A DNA stretch of 64,000 bases from Rhodospirillales bacterium (GCA_020356105.1 CP070634.1:2491452-2555451); one strand, 5' to 3'; positions 43,163-53,358 are shown, counted from the first letter of the stretch. A program made the numbers and translations. Notes: generated by a model from the sequence alone, not told the origin.

Positions 43163-44074
43163 CTAGACGTCGAAATCGAGGCCCCAGTCGCGGTAGCGTT
43201 CCGGATCCTCGCCCCATTTCTCGCGCACCTTGACGAACAGGAACAAGTGGACCCGGCAGGCGAGCATTCTCTCCAGTTCTTCGCGAGCAGCCGCGCCGAC
43301 CGCCTTGATTCGTTGCCCGCCCTTGCCGAGGACGATCGCCTTCTGGGTGTCGCGCTGGACATAGACGACCTGGCCGATGCGCACACTGCCGTCGGCCCGG
43401 TCCTCCCATTCCTCGGTCTCTACGGTCAGCGCGTAGGGCAGTTCCTGGCGCAGTTGCAGGAACAGCTTCTCGCGCGTGATCTCCGCCGCCAGCAATCGCT
43501 CCGGCATGTCGGAGAGCTGGTCCTCGGGATAGAGCCAGGGACCCTCCGGCAGACGGGCGACGAGCGCCTCCACCAGATCATCCACCCCGTCGCCGGTGGT
43601 CGCCGAAATCATGAAGGTATCGGTAAACACGCCGCCCCGGTTGAGCTCGGCGCTGAGCGCCAGCAGCGACTCACGGCGCACGAGATCGATCTTGTTGAGG
43701 GCGAGCATCGCCGACCGGCCGGCTCCCGCGAGCCCATCGACGATCCGCGTTACGTCGTCCGTCAGTCCTTTTTCGGCGTCGACCAGCAGCACCACGAGAT
43801 CCGCGTCCGCCGCGCCGGCCCATGCGGCGGCCACCATTGCCCGGTCGAGACGCCGGCGCGGCTTGAAGATGCCGGGCGTGTCGATGAAAATAATCTGCGC
43901 CATGCCCCGCAGCGCGATGCCGAGGACCCGGGTGCGCGTCGTCTGCACCTTCGGCGTGACGATCGAGACCTTGGCGCCGACCACACGGTTGAGCAGCGTC
44001 GACTTACCGGCGTTCGGCGCGCCGAGCAGCGCGACGAAGCCGCAGCGCGTCGGCGCGGCGCCGCGCTCAGACAT
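43163..44074 (-). CDS. era: GTPase Era
   Basis: 303 aa. The GTPase domain has GAPNAGKST (19-27), the switch II DTPG and NKID; the C-terminal KH domain includes EREKLF-like TREKLFLQLRQELPY and IVLGKGGQRIKAVG. Era binds 16S rRNA and helps 30S maturation. Its ATG overlaps the rnc stop by 8 bp, the usual rnc-era coupling. Confidence 0.94.
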   Translation of the reverse strand: MSERGAAPTRCGFVALLGAPNAGKSTLLNRVVGAKVSIVTPKVQTTRTRVLGIALRGMAQIIFIDTPGIFKPRRRLDRAMVAAAWAGAADADLVVLLVDAEKGLTDDVTRIVDGLAGAGRSAMLALNKIDLVRRESLLALSAELNRGGVFTDTFMISATTGDGVDDLVEALVARLPEGPWLYPEDQLSDMPERLLAAEITREKLFLQLRQELPYALTVETEEWEDRADGSVRIGQVVYVQRDTQKAIVLGKGGQRIKAVGAAAREELERMLACRVHLFLFVKVREKWGEDPERYRDWGLDFDV

Positions 44075-44738
44075 CCGCCGTTTCCAGGCGCGCCAGCAGC
44101 CGCTCCGCCGCGCTCTGCTCTGCGCTCCGTTTGGTCGGTCCCATGCCGATCTCGGGCGGGAAATCGCCCACGCTGACCTCGATGGTAAAGCGCGGCGCAT
44201 GGTCGGGTCCGCTGCGCGCGACCTGCCGATACGCCGGCAACGCCAAGCCGCGGCCCTGCGCCCATTCCTGCAGGCTCGTCTTGGCGTCCTTCGGCGGTTC
44301 GGTCGTACCTTCCATCAGCGCCGACCAGTGCCGCTCGATGAAATTACGGGCGGCCCCCAGCCCGCCGTCGCGGTAAATCGCGCCGATCAACGATTCGCAG
44401 ACATCGGCCAGGATCGCCGGATTTTCCCGCCCGCCGGCCTCCTCTTCCCCGCGGCTGAGCCGGATCAGCGGCGCAACGGCAAGCCGCATCGCGACCGCCG
44501 CCAGCGTCTCGCGGCGCACCAGCGCGACCAGGCGCTTGGCCAGCGCCCCCTCGTCTTCAAGGGGAAAGGCGTCGTACAACATGTCGGCGACGACGAGGGC
44601 GAGCACCCGATCCCCGAGGAACTCGAGACGCTCGTAGGTCTCATCGGCACGTCCCCCGGCGCTACGATGGGTCAGAGCGCGGCGCGCCAGGGCCGGGTCG
44701 TTGAACCGATGGCCGATGAGGTCCGCCAATTCATCCAT
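44067..44738 (-). CDS. rnc: Ribonuclease III
   Basis: 223 aa, full length. The signature ERLEFLGDRVL is at residues 36-46 (metal ligands E39 and D43), with the second acidic set in ADVCESLIGAIY. The C-terminal double-stranded RNA binding domain begins around DAKTSLQEWAQGR. It processes rRNA precursors and structured RNAs. It is 21 bp after lepB in the lepB-rnc-era operon. Confidence 0.94.
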   Translation of the reverse strand: MDELADLIGHRFNDPALARRALTHRSAGGRADETYERLEFLGDRVLALVVADMLYDAFPLEDEGALAKRLVALVRRETLAAVAMRLAVAPLIRLSRGEEEAGGRENPAILADVCESLIGAIYRDGGLGAARNFIERHWSALMEGTTEPPKDAKTSLQEWAQGRGLALPAYRQVARSGPDHAPRFTIEVSVGDFPPEIGMGPTKRSAEQSAAERLLARLETADV

Positions 44739-44759
44739 GATGGCGACCTCCCCGGCCGC

Positions 44760-45551
44760 TCATTCGATGCCGTCGAATATCCGGCCGAAACGGATGAAGA
44801 AGCTGTCGGGATCGCGGTTCCGGCCAACGTTGAGGGAAAAGAACAGGATCTCGGCTCGGCCGATCAGATTTTCGGCGGGAATGTAACCGATTGCGCGGCT
44901 ATCGGCGGAATTGTCCCGATTGTCGCCCATGGCGAAGTAATGCCCCTCGGGCACGACAAATTCGCGGGTCGTATCACTGTACCCGCTGTCCCCCTTTTCC
45001 TCGACGATACGGTGGACCCGGCCGTTCGGCAGGGTCTCCAGATATTGCGGCACCAGACGGCCGGGCCTGAGCTCGTAATCCTCAATCCGCTGACGCCGTA
45101 CCGGCTCGCCATTGATGTGCAGAATGCCGTTCTTGACCTGGATCCTGTCACCCGGCAGCCCGACGATCCGCTTGATATAGTCCTGCGAGAGATCCTGCGG
45201 GTTGCGGAACACGGCGACATCGCCGCGTTCGACCGGGCTCTCCCAGATGCGACCCTTGAACGGCACCAGGCCGAAGGGGAAGGAGTAACGGCTGTAGCCG
45301 TAGCTGTATTTGGAGACGAACAGGTAATCGCCGATCAACAGCGTCGGATACATCGACGACGACGGAATGTTGAAGGGTTGGAACGCGACGATGCGCACGA
45401 ACAACGCGATCAGAATGGCATAGAAGATCGTCTGGATCGTGTCGTTCCAGATCCATCGTCGCAACGGTCCCGGTGCCGCCGCTGCCCCGCCTTCCCCCGC
45501 CGCTGTGCCGACCGGCTTGCCGGCCTCGGTGTTGCCGTTGTCTGAGGTCAT
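44760..45551 (-). CDS. lepB: Signal peptidase I
   Basis: 263 aa. After a glycine/alanine-rich tail, one membrane helix (about 38-56) precedes the periplasmic catalytic domain. The nucleophile is Ser66 in IPSSSMYPTL, the general base Lys127 in YIKRIVGLPGD, and GDNRDNSADSR is the conserved box E. It removes signal peptides, including those of the exported proteins in this window. It follows acpS at a distance of 86 bp. Confidence 0.94.
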   Translation of the reverse strand: MTSDNGNTEAGKPVGTAAGEGGAAAAPGPLRRWIWNDTIQTIFYAILIALFVRIVAFQPFNIPSSSMYPTLLIGDYLFVSKYSYGYSRYSFPFGLVPFKGRIWESPVERGDVAVFRNPQDLSQDYIKRIVGLPGDRIQVKNGILHINGEPVRRQRIEDYELRPGRLVPQYLETLPNGRVHRIVEEKGDSGYSDTTREFVVPEGHYFAMGDNRDNSADSRAIGYIPAENLIGRAEILFFSLNVGRNRDPDSFFIRFGRIFDGIE

Positions 45552-45637
45552 GCGGTCCCGTGTATCTTTGAAGCGTTTCGTGCGCGGCGGTGATAGGCGC
45601 TGCCGCAGGTTCCTGTCAAGGCGTAGCGCCGCAGCCG

Positions 45638-46045
45638 TCAGACCGCCGCGCCATTGAGTGCCGAGATGATGACGATCGCCTGGGCCAGCGGGAAATCATC
45701 GGTGATGGTCAAATCGATCTGCGCCGTCATGCCGGCCGGCGTCATCTCCTCCAGCCGGGTCAGCGCTCCGCCCGTCAAAACCATCGTCGGCTTGCCGGAG
45801 GCCAGGTTGACCACACCCATATCGCGCCAGAACACCCCCCGGCGAAACCCGGTGCCGAGGGCCTTGGAGCAGGCCTCCTTCGCGGCGAAGCGCTTGGCGT
45901 AGCTTGCCGCCCGATTGGCCCGCCGGTCCGACTTCTGGCGTTCGATATCCGTGAAGATCCGCGATTCAAAACGTCCCGCGAAGCGCTGCAGCGTCGCTTC
46001 CACGCGGCGGATGTCGATCAGATCGTTGCCGATGCCAAGAATCAT
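45638..46045 (-). CDS. acpS: Holo-[acyl-carrier-protein] synthase
   Basis: 135 aa. [14 protein letters not shown] with its metal-binding Asp and the later [15 protein letters not shown] with the catalytic Glu are typical AcpS motifs. It attaches phosphopantetheine to acyl carrier protein. Start choice: ATG at 46045 directly overlaps the pdxJ stop; a GTG at 46048 would add one residue. pdxJ-acpS-lepB is a standard alphaproteobacterial order. Confidence 0.93.
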   Translation of the reverse strand: MILGIGNDLIDIRRVEATLQRFAGRFESRIFTDIERQKSDRRANRAASYAKRFAAKEACSKALGTGFRRGVFWRDMGVVNLASGKPTMVLTGGALTRLEEMTPAGMTAQIDLTITDDFPLAQAIVIISALNGAAV

Positions 46046-46800
46046 CACGCACTCTGCTCGCCCTGCACTTCGGCGCGGGCCTTGTCCATCAGTGCCCGCA
46101 TCCGCTTGATGGTGCTGTCGAGCCCGCCGAAGATTGCCTCACCTACCAGGAAATGGCCGATGTTGAGCTCGACAACCTGCGGTATCGCCGCAACAGGACC
46201 GACATTGTCGAAGGTCAGCCCGTGCCCGGCATGGCATTCCAGCCCCAGTTCATCGCAGCGCGCGGCAGCGGCGCGCAGTCGGTCGAGTTCCGCGTTGCGC
46301 AACCGGCCCCGCAGATTCGCGTAGCTTCCGGTGTGCAGCTCGACGACGGGCGCACCCAGCCGGACGGCTGCCTCGAGTTGGTCCGGATCCGGCTCGACAA
46401 AGAGTGACACCCGTATTCCGGCGGCGCCGAGCTTGGCGGCGAAGGGTTCAAGCTTGGCGAAGCTGCCGACCACGTCGAGCCCGCCTTCGGTCGTCCGCTC
46501 CTCGCGCTTCTCGGGAACGAGGCATGCGGCATGGGGGCTATGCCGCAACGCGATCGCCAGCATCTCCTCGGTCGCGGCCATCTCGAGGTTCAGCGGCAGG
46601 TCGATCTCATCGCTCAGTCGCGTGATATCGTCGTCTGTGATATGCCGCCTGTCCTCGCGCAGATGGGCGGTGATCCCGTCCGCTCCGGCGCGCGCCGCCA
46701 AGCACGCCGCCCGGACCGGATCCGGGTCCTTGCCGCCTCGCGCATTGCGGATGGTGGCGACGTGGTCGATGTTGACACCGAGCCGCAGTTTCCGCTTCAT
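46045..46800 (-). CDS. pdxJ: Pyridoxine 5'-phosphate synthase
   Basis: 251 aa TIM-barrel enzyme that joins deoxyxylulose phosphate and aminoacetone phosphate to make pyridoxine phosphate. [19 protein letters not shown] at the start, [12 protein letters not shown], and ELHTGSYAN and GHGLTFDNV further on are the conserved ligand-binding segments. Its product is the source of PLP for metZ and the threonine dehydratase in this window. It overlaps acpS. Confidence 0.94.
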   Translation of the reverse strand: MKRKLRLGVNIDHVATIRNARGGKDPDPVRAACLAARAGADGITAHLREDRRHITDDDITRLSDEIDLPLNLEMAATEEMLAIALRHSPHAACLVPEKREERTTEGGLDVVGSFAKLEPFAAKLGAAGIRVSLFVEPDPDQLEAAVRLGAPVVELHTGSYANLRGRLRNAELDRLRAAAARCDELGLECHAGHGLTFDNVGPVAAIPQVVELNIGHFLVGEAIFGGLDSTIKRMRALMDKARAEVQGEQSA

Positions 46801-46957
46801 CGCCTGTCTCCTTCCCGCGGGACCGGCCGGCTACCGCGCCCGCTACCGGTGCCCGATCGTCCAGGGCCGTCCCCGAGCAAGTCTATCAGCGCCGCCTCGC
46901 GAACCCCAGCACTTCCTCGGATGGAAGTGGCGGCGCCGTGCCCAATCCTTAGGCGGC

Positions 46958-47701
46958 TCAACCACCCGATTCCCGCTTGGCCGGCGGCGTATCGGCGGAA
47001 GGCGCCTCCTGGTGCACGAACAAAGCCGGCACGTCGTCGTCCTCGTTCTCGTTCTCGTTCTCGTTCTCGCGCTCGTCTTCGTCCGCCTTGGCGCGCGCCC
47101 TGGCTTCGCGTTCTCGCTTCAGCTTGCGTCGCCGGCGCGCTATGCGGCGCGTCTGATAGGCGGCGACAACGGGCTTGAGCAGCAGATATGTCGCCAGCCA
47201 AACGACGATGAACGTCGGCAAGCTGCCGACCAGCATGGGCCAGATGATGGCCCACACCTTTGAAAAATAGGCCCAGTCGACATCGAAGCTGAGGGCAGCC
47301 TTGGCGACGACGCCAGGCAGTTCGACGATGATCGCCAAGACGTCCGGCTTGGCATCGATCGCCTTGCCCGCCCCCAATTTCGTGCCCAGCGTGAACGTCA
47401 ACCACCAGATGGCCCCAAAGGTCCAGGGATTGCCCACGGCGGTCCCGATCAGGCCTGCGACGATGTTGCTGCGCGTCAACCAGGCCATTGCCGCCGCCAG
47501 CACGAAATGCGCCCCGACGAAGGGCGTGAACGACACCGCGGCGCCGCAGGCCAGCCCGCCCGCGATGCTGTGCGGCGTGCCGTGCAGGCGACCCACTCGG
47601 TGCCATAAATACATGAACACGCGGCCCCAACCCATGCGGGGCCAGATCAGATTGCTGACCCGGTGATGAACCGGCTGCTGGGTGCGGCGTTTGAACAGCA
47701 T
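46958..47701 (-). CDS. DUF2062 membrane protein with an acidic repeat tail
   Basis: 247 aa. The DUF2062 part has HSIAGGLACGAAVSFTPFVG and GNPWTFGAIWWLTFTLG with four or so membrane segments. The cytoplasmic tail is basic (RRIARRRRKLKRERE) and then acidic, with a run of Glu-Asn dipeptides coded by a hexanucleotide repeat at 47042-47071. Function unknown. In related genomes the gene also lies between rsh and pdxJ, so it is part of the conserved block. Confidence 0.88.
   Translation of the reverse strand: MLFKRRTQQPVHHRVSNLIWPRMGWGRVFMYLWHRVGRLHGTPHSIAGGLACGAAVSFTPFVGAHFVLAAAMAWLTRSNIVAGLIGTAVGNPWTFGAIWWLTFTLGTKLGAGKAIDAKPDVLAIIVELPGVVAKAALSFDVDWAYFSKVWAIIWPMLVGSLPTFIVVWLATYLLLKPVVAAYQTRRIARRRRKLKREREARARAKADEDERENENENENEDDDVPALFVHQEAPSADTPPAKRESGG
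47042..47071 (-). repeat. Hexanucleotide microsatellite (GAGAAC)n inside DUF2062 gene
   Basis: Four perfect and one imperfect 6-bp unit, coding for alternating Glu and Asn in the acidic tail. Copy-number changes would keep the frame and only alter tail length. Confidence 0.75.
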
Positions 47702-47766
47702 CGAAGACTCAACCCGTCACGCTGCGATTGTCAGCCTGGCCCATGCAATTTCGGTCGCCGCGGGGC

Positions 47767-49902
47767 TCACCCCCTGGCTCGGTCGACCGTATTGACGACC
47801 CGCGTGGCGCGCAGCGCCGCCATAATTTCCGTCAATTGCCTGAGATCGGCAACCTCAATGTCAATCAGCATCTCGAAAAAATCCACCGAGCGATGCACGA
47901 TCTTGAGGTTGGTGATATTGCCGCCGTCACGCCCGATCACGGTCGATATGGTTCCGAGCGCACCGGGCTCATTGTTCACGATGACATGAATGCGACCGAC
48001 ATGGGCCGCGTCTTCGTCGTTGTCGACATCCCATGACACGTCGAGCCAACGCTCCGGCATGTCGGCGAACCCCTCCAGCGTTTCGCAATCGATCGTATGT
48101 ATGGTCACCCCTTTACCGGTCGTCACGATCCCGACGATCCGGTCGCCGGGCAACGGATGGCAGCATCCCGCGAAATGCACCGCCATGCCCGCGATCAGGC
48201 CGCGGATCGGGACGGCGTGACCCTTTTCCGACCGGCCACGCGGACCGAGCGGGATGACCTTCTGGGACCGCGCCTTCTTTGCCCCGGGAAAGACCGCCCA
48301 GAGAATTTCGCGCCCGGTGTGCCGGCCTTCTCCGACCGCCGCGTAAAGGTCTTCGACATCTTGGCAGTCAAAGCTCTTAAGCACGCCCTTGAGCGCCTTC
48401 TCGACGAGTTCGTAACCTTCCTGGCGGAAGGTCTTGGTGATGATCTCGCGACCGAGGCTGACATATTGCGATCGCTGCTGGCTGCGCACATATCGGCGAA
48501 TGCAGGCGCGGGCCTTGCCGGTGACAACGAAGCTTTCCCAGGTCGGCGACGGCGTCTGCGCCCGCGATGTTATGATCTCGACCTGATCGCCGTTGCGCAG
48601 TTGCGAGCGGAGCGGCACGATCCGGCCGTTGATCTTGGCGCCGACGCATGTATTGCCGACCTCGGAATGCACGGCGTAGGCGAAGTCGACTGGCGTCGCG
48701 CCATGCGGCAGGGCGTACAGATCGCCCTTCGGCGAGAAACAAAAGACCTGGTCGGAAAACATCTCGAGCTTTGTGTGCTCGAGAAATTCCTCCGGCTCGG
48801 CCGCGTGCTCGAGAATCTCCAGCAACTGTCGCAGCCAGCGATATTGCGTGCCCTCGGTCTGCGGCTTGCCCTGCTTGTAAAGCCAGTGGGCCGCCACCCC
48901 CATTTCCGCGATTTCGTGCATCTCACGGGTCCGGATCTGGATCTCGATACGCTGGTTCTCGGGGCCGATCACGCCAGTGTGGATCGAGCGATAGCCGTTC
49001 GGCTTGGGGATCGAGACGTAGTCCTTGAAACGCCCGGGCACCACCCGGTAGGTGTTGTGGATGACACCCAGCGCCCGGTAGCAATCATCGACCGAGTTGA
49101 CGATGATGCGAAACGCCATGATGTCGGACAGCTGCTCGAACGAGATATTCTTGCGCTGCATCTTGCGCCAGATGGAATGGGGCGTCTTCTCGCGACCCGC
49201 GACCTCGGCCGAAACCCCGGATTCTTCAAGCGTTCCCCGGAGTTCCTGGATCACGCGACCGATCACGTTGCCACCACGGGACCGCAGGAAATCGAGGCGT
49301 TTTGCCACCGAGTCATGAGCGTCGAGGTTCAGTTCCCGAAACGCCAGGTTCTCCAGCTCGTCCTTCCAGTCGCGGATGCCGATGCGCTCCGCCAGGGGGA
49401 CGTAAATCTCCATGGTTTCACGCGCGACACGCTTGCGTTTTTCTTCGCTTTTGACGTGGTGCAGCGTCCGCATGTTGTGCAACCGGTCCGCCAGCTTGAC
49501 CAGCAGAACGCGGATGTCTTCCGACATCGCCAACAGCAGTTTGCGGAAATTCTCCGCCTGCCGCGATTTGTCGGATTGCAGCTCGATCTGGCTCAACTTG
49601 GTGACGCCATCGACCAGCCGGGCGATTTCCTCGCCGAACAGCTCGCCGATATCCTTGAGCGTCGCGACGGTGTCCTCGACGGTATCGTGAAGAAGGCCCG
49701 TAATGATCGAGGACGCGTCCAGCTTCATGCTGGCCAGGATCCCGGCGACTTCGACCGGGTGTGAAAAATACGGGTCGCCAGATGCCCGCAACTGCGAGCC
49801 GTGCACCTTCATCGAGAAGACGTAGGCGCGGTTGAGTGCGTCCTCATCCGCGCCGGGATCGTAGCTCTTTACCCGCTCAACCAGTTCATACTGCCGTATC
49901 AT
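47767..49902 (-). CDS. rsh: Bifunctional (p)ppGpp synthetase/hydrolase (RelA/SpoT)
   Basis: 711 aa, full-length RSH. The HD hydrolase domain has GLLHDTVEDT (His72, Asp73) and ADRLHNMRTL. The synthetase domain has GRFKDYVSIPKPNGYRS, whose RFKD is the RXKD form of bifunctional enzymes. TGS (LPHGATPVDFAYAVHS) and C-terminal ACT domains (VNNEPGALGTIST) follow. It is the single stringent-response enzyme expected in this class and lies 64 bp after rpoZ. Confidence 0.94.
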   Translation of the reverse strand: MIRQYELVERVKSYDPGADEDALNRAYVFSMKVHGSQLRASGDPYFSHPVEVAGILASMKLDASSIITGLLHDTVEDTVATLKDIGELFGEEIARLVDGVTKLSQIELQSDKSRQAENFRKLLLAMSEDIRVLLVKLADRLHNMRTLHHVKSEEKRKRVARETMEIYVPLAERIGIRDWKDELENLAFRELNLDAHDSVAKRLDFLRSRGGNVIGRVIQELRGTLEESGVSAEVAGREKTPHSIWRKMQRKNISFEQLSDIMAFRIIVNSVDDCYRALGVIHNTYRVVPGRFKDYVSIPKPNGYRSIHTGVIGPENQRIEIQIRTREMHEIAEMGVAAHWLYKQGKPQTEGTQYRWLRQLLEILEHAAEPEEFLEHTKLEMFSDQVFCFSPKGDLYALPHGATPVDFAYAVHSEVGNTCVGAKINGRIVPLRSQLRNGDQVEIITSRAQTPSPTWESFVVTGKARACIRRYVRSQQRSQYVSLGREIITKTFRQEGYELVEKALKGVLKSFDCQDVEDLYAAVGEGRHTGREILWAVFPGAKKARSQKVIPLGPRGRSEKGHAVPIRGLIAGMAVHFAGCCHPLPGDRIVGIVTTGKGVTIHTIDCETLEGFADMPERWLDVSWDVDNDEDAAHVGRIHVIVNNEPGALGTISTVIGRDGGNITNLKIVHRSVDFFEMLIDIEVADLRQLTEIMAALRATRVVNTVDRARG

Positions 49903-49966
49903 CCGGCGCTATTCCCCGATCGGCGGCATCTTCAGCTGCGATGTCGGTGCCTCGCTCTGCGCCGCC

Positions 49967-50383
49967 CTACTCCCCCTTGTCGGCCTCGGGCGTATCCGGG
50001 GCGCTCTCATCCTCACCCGACCCGGCGCCGATTTCGTCGCCATCCTGCTCAATCAGTTCGCCCTCCTTCAGGTACTGCGAGGGGTCGGCCTCATCACCCG
50101 CCATGATGGCGCCGGCCATGAGTTCGAGAGTGTCCTCCTCCTCCGGCTCGTCCACCTCGACATGCCGCTGTAAGCTGCGGATCAACGAGTCCCGCGTCTC
50201 GTCGAGGCCGATGGTCTCGTCCGCGATCTCCCGCAACGCGACAACAGGGTTCTTGTCATTGTCGCGATCGACGCTGAGCGCCGCGCCCGCGGATATGCCG
50301 CGACTGCGATGGGCAGCCAGCATCACCAGATCGAAACGGTTGGGAATCTTGAGAACGCAATCTTCAACTGTTACACGCGCCAT
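49967..50383 (-). CDS. rpoZ: RNA polymerase omega subunit
   Basis: 138 aa from the ATG at 50383. [27 protein letters not shown] (residues 1-27) is the conserved omega N-terminus. The C-terminal half is a long acidic tail, longer than in E. coli but common in Alphaproteobacteria. The open frame extends upstream, but without conservation. It heads the rpoZ-rsh transcript. Confidence 0.92.
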   Translation of the reverse strand: MARVTVEDCVLKIPNRFDLVMLAAHRSRGISAGAALSVDRDNDKNPVVALREIADETIGLDETRDSLIRSLQRHVEVDEPEEEDTLELMAGAIMAGDEADPSQYLKEGELIEQDGDEIGAGSGEDESAPDTPEADKGE

Positions 50384-50709
50384 GTCGTTTGGTCCCGCAA
50401 ATAGTCTGAAAAACAGGCAAGAATATAGGAATGCGCCCGGCGCCATGCAAGCGGTTTGCCGCAGTGGCGGGGCGATGTCGTGCCACCCGCCTGCGATCAA
50501 TTGAGAAAATTCAGTTTTTGCCGTTGCGGCTCTTGCCGTATCGCGTGACTAAGGGTTAATATTTGCTTTAGATGCAATTGCGCTAGCCTTTAACGTGGCG
50601 CATCCTTGGATGATGAATAGCGCTCGGCAAGTACGGATCAGGGGAAGTGATCAAGTTTGCCACAGTAATTGAGCACCCTTCATTTTAATTTTATTGGGAT
50701 CATAATGCC
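50384..50709. other. Intergenic region between divergent rpoZ and NYN genes
   Basis: About 325 bp, AT-rich in the middle (50550-50600) and just before 50700. It should hold promoters for both sides. A TTAATATTTGCTTTA sequence near 50556 weakly resembles a CtrA site but does not match its second half fully. No small gene is seen. Confidence 0.5.
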
Positions 50710-51318
50710 ATGCCGATGAATTTCTACTCCGATGAGCGCATCGCGCTGTTCATCGATGGGGCGAACCTGTATGCGGCAGCCAGGTCGCTCGGATTCGACA
50801 TCGACTACAAGAGGTTGCTGGCTCTGTTCAAGGCGCAGGGCCGTCTGGTGCGCGCCTTCTACTACACGGCCCTGATCGACGATCAGGAGTACTCGCCGAT
50901 AAGGCCGCTCGTCGACTGGCTCGACTACAATGGCTACACCATGGTCACCAAGCCGACGAAAGAGTTCACCGATGCATCGGGTCGGCGGAAGATCAAGGGC
51001 AACATGGATATCGAGCTGGCCACCGATGTGATGGAGATGGCGGCGCGGCTTGATCATGTGGTGCTGTTTTCCGGCGATGGCGATTTCCGATGCCTGGTCG
51101 AGGCGACCCAGCGCAAGGGCGTTCGGGTCACTGTGGTCAGCACCGTTCGGTCCTCGCCACCGATGGTTGCCGATGAATTACGGCGTCAGGCGGACAATTT
51201 CATCGAGCTGCAGGACATCGCCGACGACATTGCGCGAGAGCATGCGCCACGCGTCGCCGACGAGGACATCGATCTGGTCGAGGACGAGGAGGAACCCGCC
51301 TACGATCTCGCCACCTGA
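50710..51318 (+). CDS. NYN domain (LabA/DUF88) protein
   Basis: 202 aa. The PIN-like NYN fold shows its acidic residues in ERIALFIDGANLY, KGNMDIELATDVM and VVLFSGDGDFRCLVE, so a metal-dependent RNase activity is plausible. The last 30 residues are acidic. LabA/DUF88 proteins are widely conserved next to rpoZ in this class, but their targets are not known. Start at 50710 or the ATG two codons later. Confidence 0.87.
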   Translation: MPMNFYSDERIALFIDGANLYAAARSLGFDIDYKRLLALFKAQGRLVRAFYYTALIDDQEYSPIRPLVDWLDYNGYTMVTKPTKEFTDASGRRKIKGNMDIELATDVMEMAARLDHVVLFSGDGDFRCLVEATQRKGVRVTVVSTVRSSPPMVADELRRQADNFIELQDIADDIAREHAPRVADEDIDLVEDEEEPAYDLAT

Positions 51319-51350
51319 TCGGCTCGTTCGCCCGTCCCGCGCAGCCTGGC

Positions 51351-51989
51351 ATGGCGGCTCTGGTCCCGGAACCGGAATGTCGGCTGTGCCCGCGGCTCGT
51401 CCGATATCGCCGCGCCAACGCCGCCGCGCATCCGGATTGGCACAACGCACCGGTCGCCAGTTTCGGCCCCCAGGATGCGCGATTGCTTATCGTCGGTCTT
51501 GCCCCCGGCCTGCGAGGCGCCAACCGGACGGGGCGGCCTTTCACGGGTGACTTCGCCGGCGAGCTACTCTATCCGACGATCGCAGCGTTCGGGTTCGGCA
51601 GCGGGCCATTCGCCGCGCGCGCGGATGACGGATTTCGTATGATCGGCGCCCGGGTCACCAATGCCGTGCGTTGCGTGCCGCCGGAAAACAAACCGACGAC
51701 CGCCGAGATCAACATCTGCAACCAGTTCCTGAAAGCCGAACTCGCCGCCATGGCAGACCTTCAGGCGATCCTGGCGCTCGGGCTGGTCGCCCATAGGGCG
51801 GTGCTGCGGGCCCTTGACCTGGTCGCCGCGCGTTACCCGTTTGCGCATGGGAAGATTTGCGAGCTGCCTTCCGGCCTGCTGCTGGCAGATAGCTACCATT
51901 GCTCGCGCTACAACACGAACACCGGTCGGTTGACCGAACAGATGTTTCACGGCGTATTCGCCGAACTGCGACAAAGGCTGACCAGCTGA
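51351..51989 (+). CDS. Uracil-DNA glycosylase, family 5 (UDGb)
   Basis: 212 aa. Iron-sulfur cysteines begin with CRLCPRLV, motif 1 is GLAPGLRGANRTGRPFTGD, and motif 3 is HCSRYNTNTGRLT, the combination that marks family 5 rather than family 4. Family 5 enzymes remove uracil, hypoxanthine and related bases from DNA. The gene is 32 bp after the NYN gene. Note that the protein starts soon before the cluster cysteines, so the chosen ATG is well supported. Confidence 0.9.
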   Translation: MAALVPEPECRLCPRLVRYRRANAAAHPDWHNAPVASFGPQDARLLIVGLAPGLRGANRTGRPFTGDFAGELLYPTIAAFGFGSGPFAARADDGFRMIGARVTNAVRCVPPENKPTTAEINICNQFLKAELAAMADLQAILALGLVAHRAVLRALDLVAARYPFAHGKICELPSGLLLADSYHCSRYNTNTGRLTEQMFHGVFAELRQRLTS

Positions 51990-52010
51990 ACACGCCGACC
52001 CGGACCGTGG

Positions 52011-52478
52011 TCAACCCTTCTCGCGCATCAGCCGCGCCTTCTGGCGCTTCCAGTCGCGATCTTTCTCGCTCTGCCGCTTGTCGTGCCGTTTCTTGCCCTT
52101 GCCGAGACCCAGCAAGAGTTTGGCGATGCCCCGATCGTTGAAGTAGATCTTCAGGGGCACCAGCGTGTACCCTTCTCTGCCCGCCGCATCGAGCAAGCGT
52201 TGCTGTTCGCGCTTGCGCACCAACAGCTTGCGTGGGCGCCGCGGCTCGTGATTTGCTTGGCCGGCCTGTTCGTATGGTGAAATATGGCAATTGAACAGCC
52301 AGATCGCCCCGTCTTCCGGACCGGCCCAGGCCTCCGAGAGGCTGGCCTGGCCGGCGCGCAAGGATTTCACCTCGCTGCCCTGCAGGACCAAGCCAGCCTC
52401 GAGCGTTTCCTCGATGGTATAGTCGCGGCGGGCGCGCCGGTTTTCAGCTGCGGCGCGCGACACTTTGGTCTTCGCCAT
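52011..52478 (-). CDS. smpB: SsrA-binding protein SmpB
   Basis: 155 aa. [27 protein letters not shown] and the basic tail [20 protein letters not shown] are the SmpB signature. It delivers tmRNA to stalled ribosomes. The tmRNA gene itself is not in this window. It lies 4 bp after dapA, as in many relatives. Confidence 0.94.
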   Translation of the reverse strand: MAKTKVSRAAAENRRARRDYTIEETLEAGLVLQGSEVKSLRAGQASLSEAWAGPEDGAIWLFNCHISPYEQAGQANHEPRRPRKLLVRKREQQRLLDAAGREGYTLVPLKIYFNDRGIAKLLLGLGKGKKRHDKRQSEKDRDWKRQKARLMREKG

Positions 52479-52482
52479 GGGT

Positions 52483-53358
52483 TCAGTTCAGGAGCCCGAC
52501 GCTCCGCATGGCTTCGTCCACCCGCACCCGGCTGGCTTCCGCGATCGGCGCCAGCGGCAGCCTGGTTTCCGATGTGCACTTGCCGAGCAGGCTGGCCGCG
52601 TATTTCACGGGACCCGGGCTGGTCTCTGAGAACAGCGCTGCGTGAAGCGGCGTCAGGCGGTCGCGGATTTCCGCGAACCGATCCAGGTCGCGCTCCCGCC
52701 ACGCCTTGTGCATCTGCGAACAGAGCCGCGGCGCGACATTCGAAGTGACCGAGATGCATCCATGGCCGCCTTGCCCGAGGAACGCACCGATGGTCGCATC
52801 CTCGCCTGACAGCTGACAGAAATCGGCGCCAATCGCGAAACGTGTGGCAAGTGGCCGCGCAAGATCGGCCGTGGCATCCTTGACGCCGACGATATTCGGA
52901 ATTTCGGCCAGCCTGGCCATCGTTTCAACCGACATGTCGACGATGCTGCGACCCGGGATGTTGTAGATGATGATCGGCAGGTCGACCGCGGTGGCGATGG
53001 CCTCGTAGTGCCGATACAGCCCTTCCTGGGTCGGCTTGTTGTAGTATGGCGTGACGATCAGTGCCGCATCGGCGCCGGCCTCTTTGGCGTGGCGGGTCAG
53101 ATCGATCGCCTCGGTGGTCGAATTGGAGCCGGTGCCCGCGATCACCGGCACCCGGCCCTTGGCGACCTCGAGGCACAACGCGACGACCCGCTTGTGCTCT
53201 TCATGGCTCAGCGTCGGCGACTCGCCGGTCGTCCCTGTCGGCACGACACCATCCGATCCTTCCTGGATCTGCCAGTCGATGAACTCCTGCAACGCCCGTT
53301 CATCCAGGTCGCCGTTTTGAAACGGCGTAATCAGCGCGGTGATCGAACCGCCGAACAT
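52483..53358 (-). CDS. dapA: 4-Hydroxy-tetrahydrodipicolinate synthase
   Basis: 291 aa TIM barrel. The Schiff-base lysine is in [10 protein letters not shown] near residue 161, the tyrosine in [14 protein letters not shown] near 133, and GTTGESPTL contacts pyruvate. It makes the first committed intermediate of lysine and diaminopimelate synthesis. Its start is divergent from the lytic transglycosylase gene. Confidence 0.94.
   Translation of the reverse strand: MFGGSITALITPFQNGDLDERALQEFIDWQIQEGSDGVVPTGTTGESPTLSHEEHKRVVALCLEVAKGRVPVIAGTGSNSTTEAIDLTRHAKEAGADAALIVTPYYNKPTQEGLYRHYEAIATAVDLPIIIYNIPGRSIVDMSVETMARLAEIPNIVGVKDATADLARPLATRFAIGADFCQLSGEDATIGAFLGQGGHGCISVTSNVAPRLCSQMHKAWRERDLDRFAEIRDRLTPLHAALFSETSPGPVKYAASLLGKCTSETRLPLAPIAEASRVRVDEAMRSVGLLN

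Noticed and set aside
43596..45545. 649-aa open frame on the plus strand
   Set aside because: Spans antisense to era, rnc and lepB, three well-supported genes.
48097..49764. 555-aa open frame on the plus strand
   Set aside because: Antisense to rsh, with no start signal and no known domain.
50545..50570. CtrA site near 50556
   Set aside because: First half TTAA fits, but the second half is TTTA and not TTAA; too weak to list.
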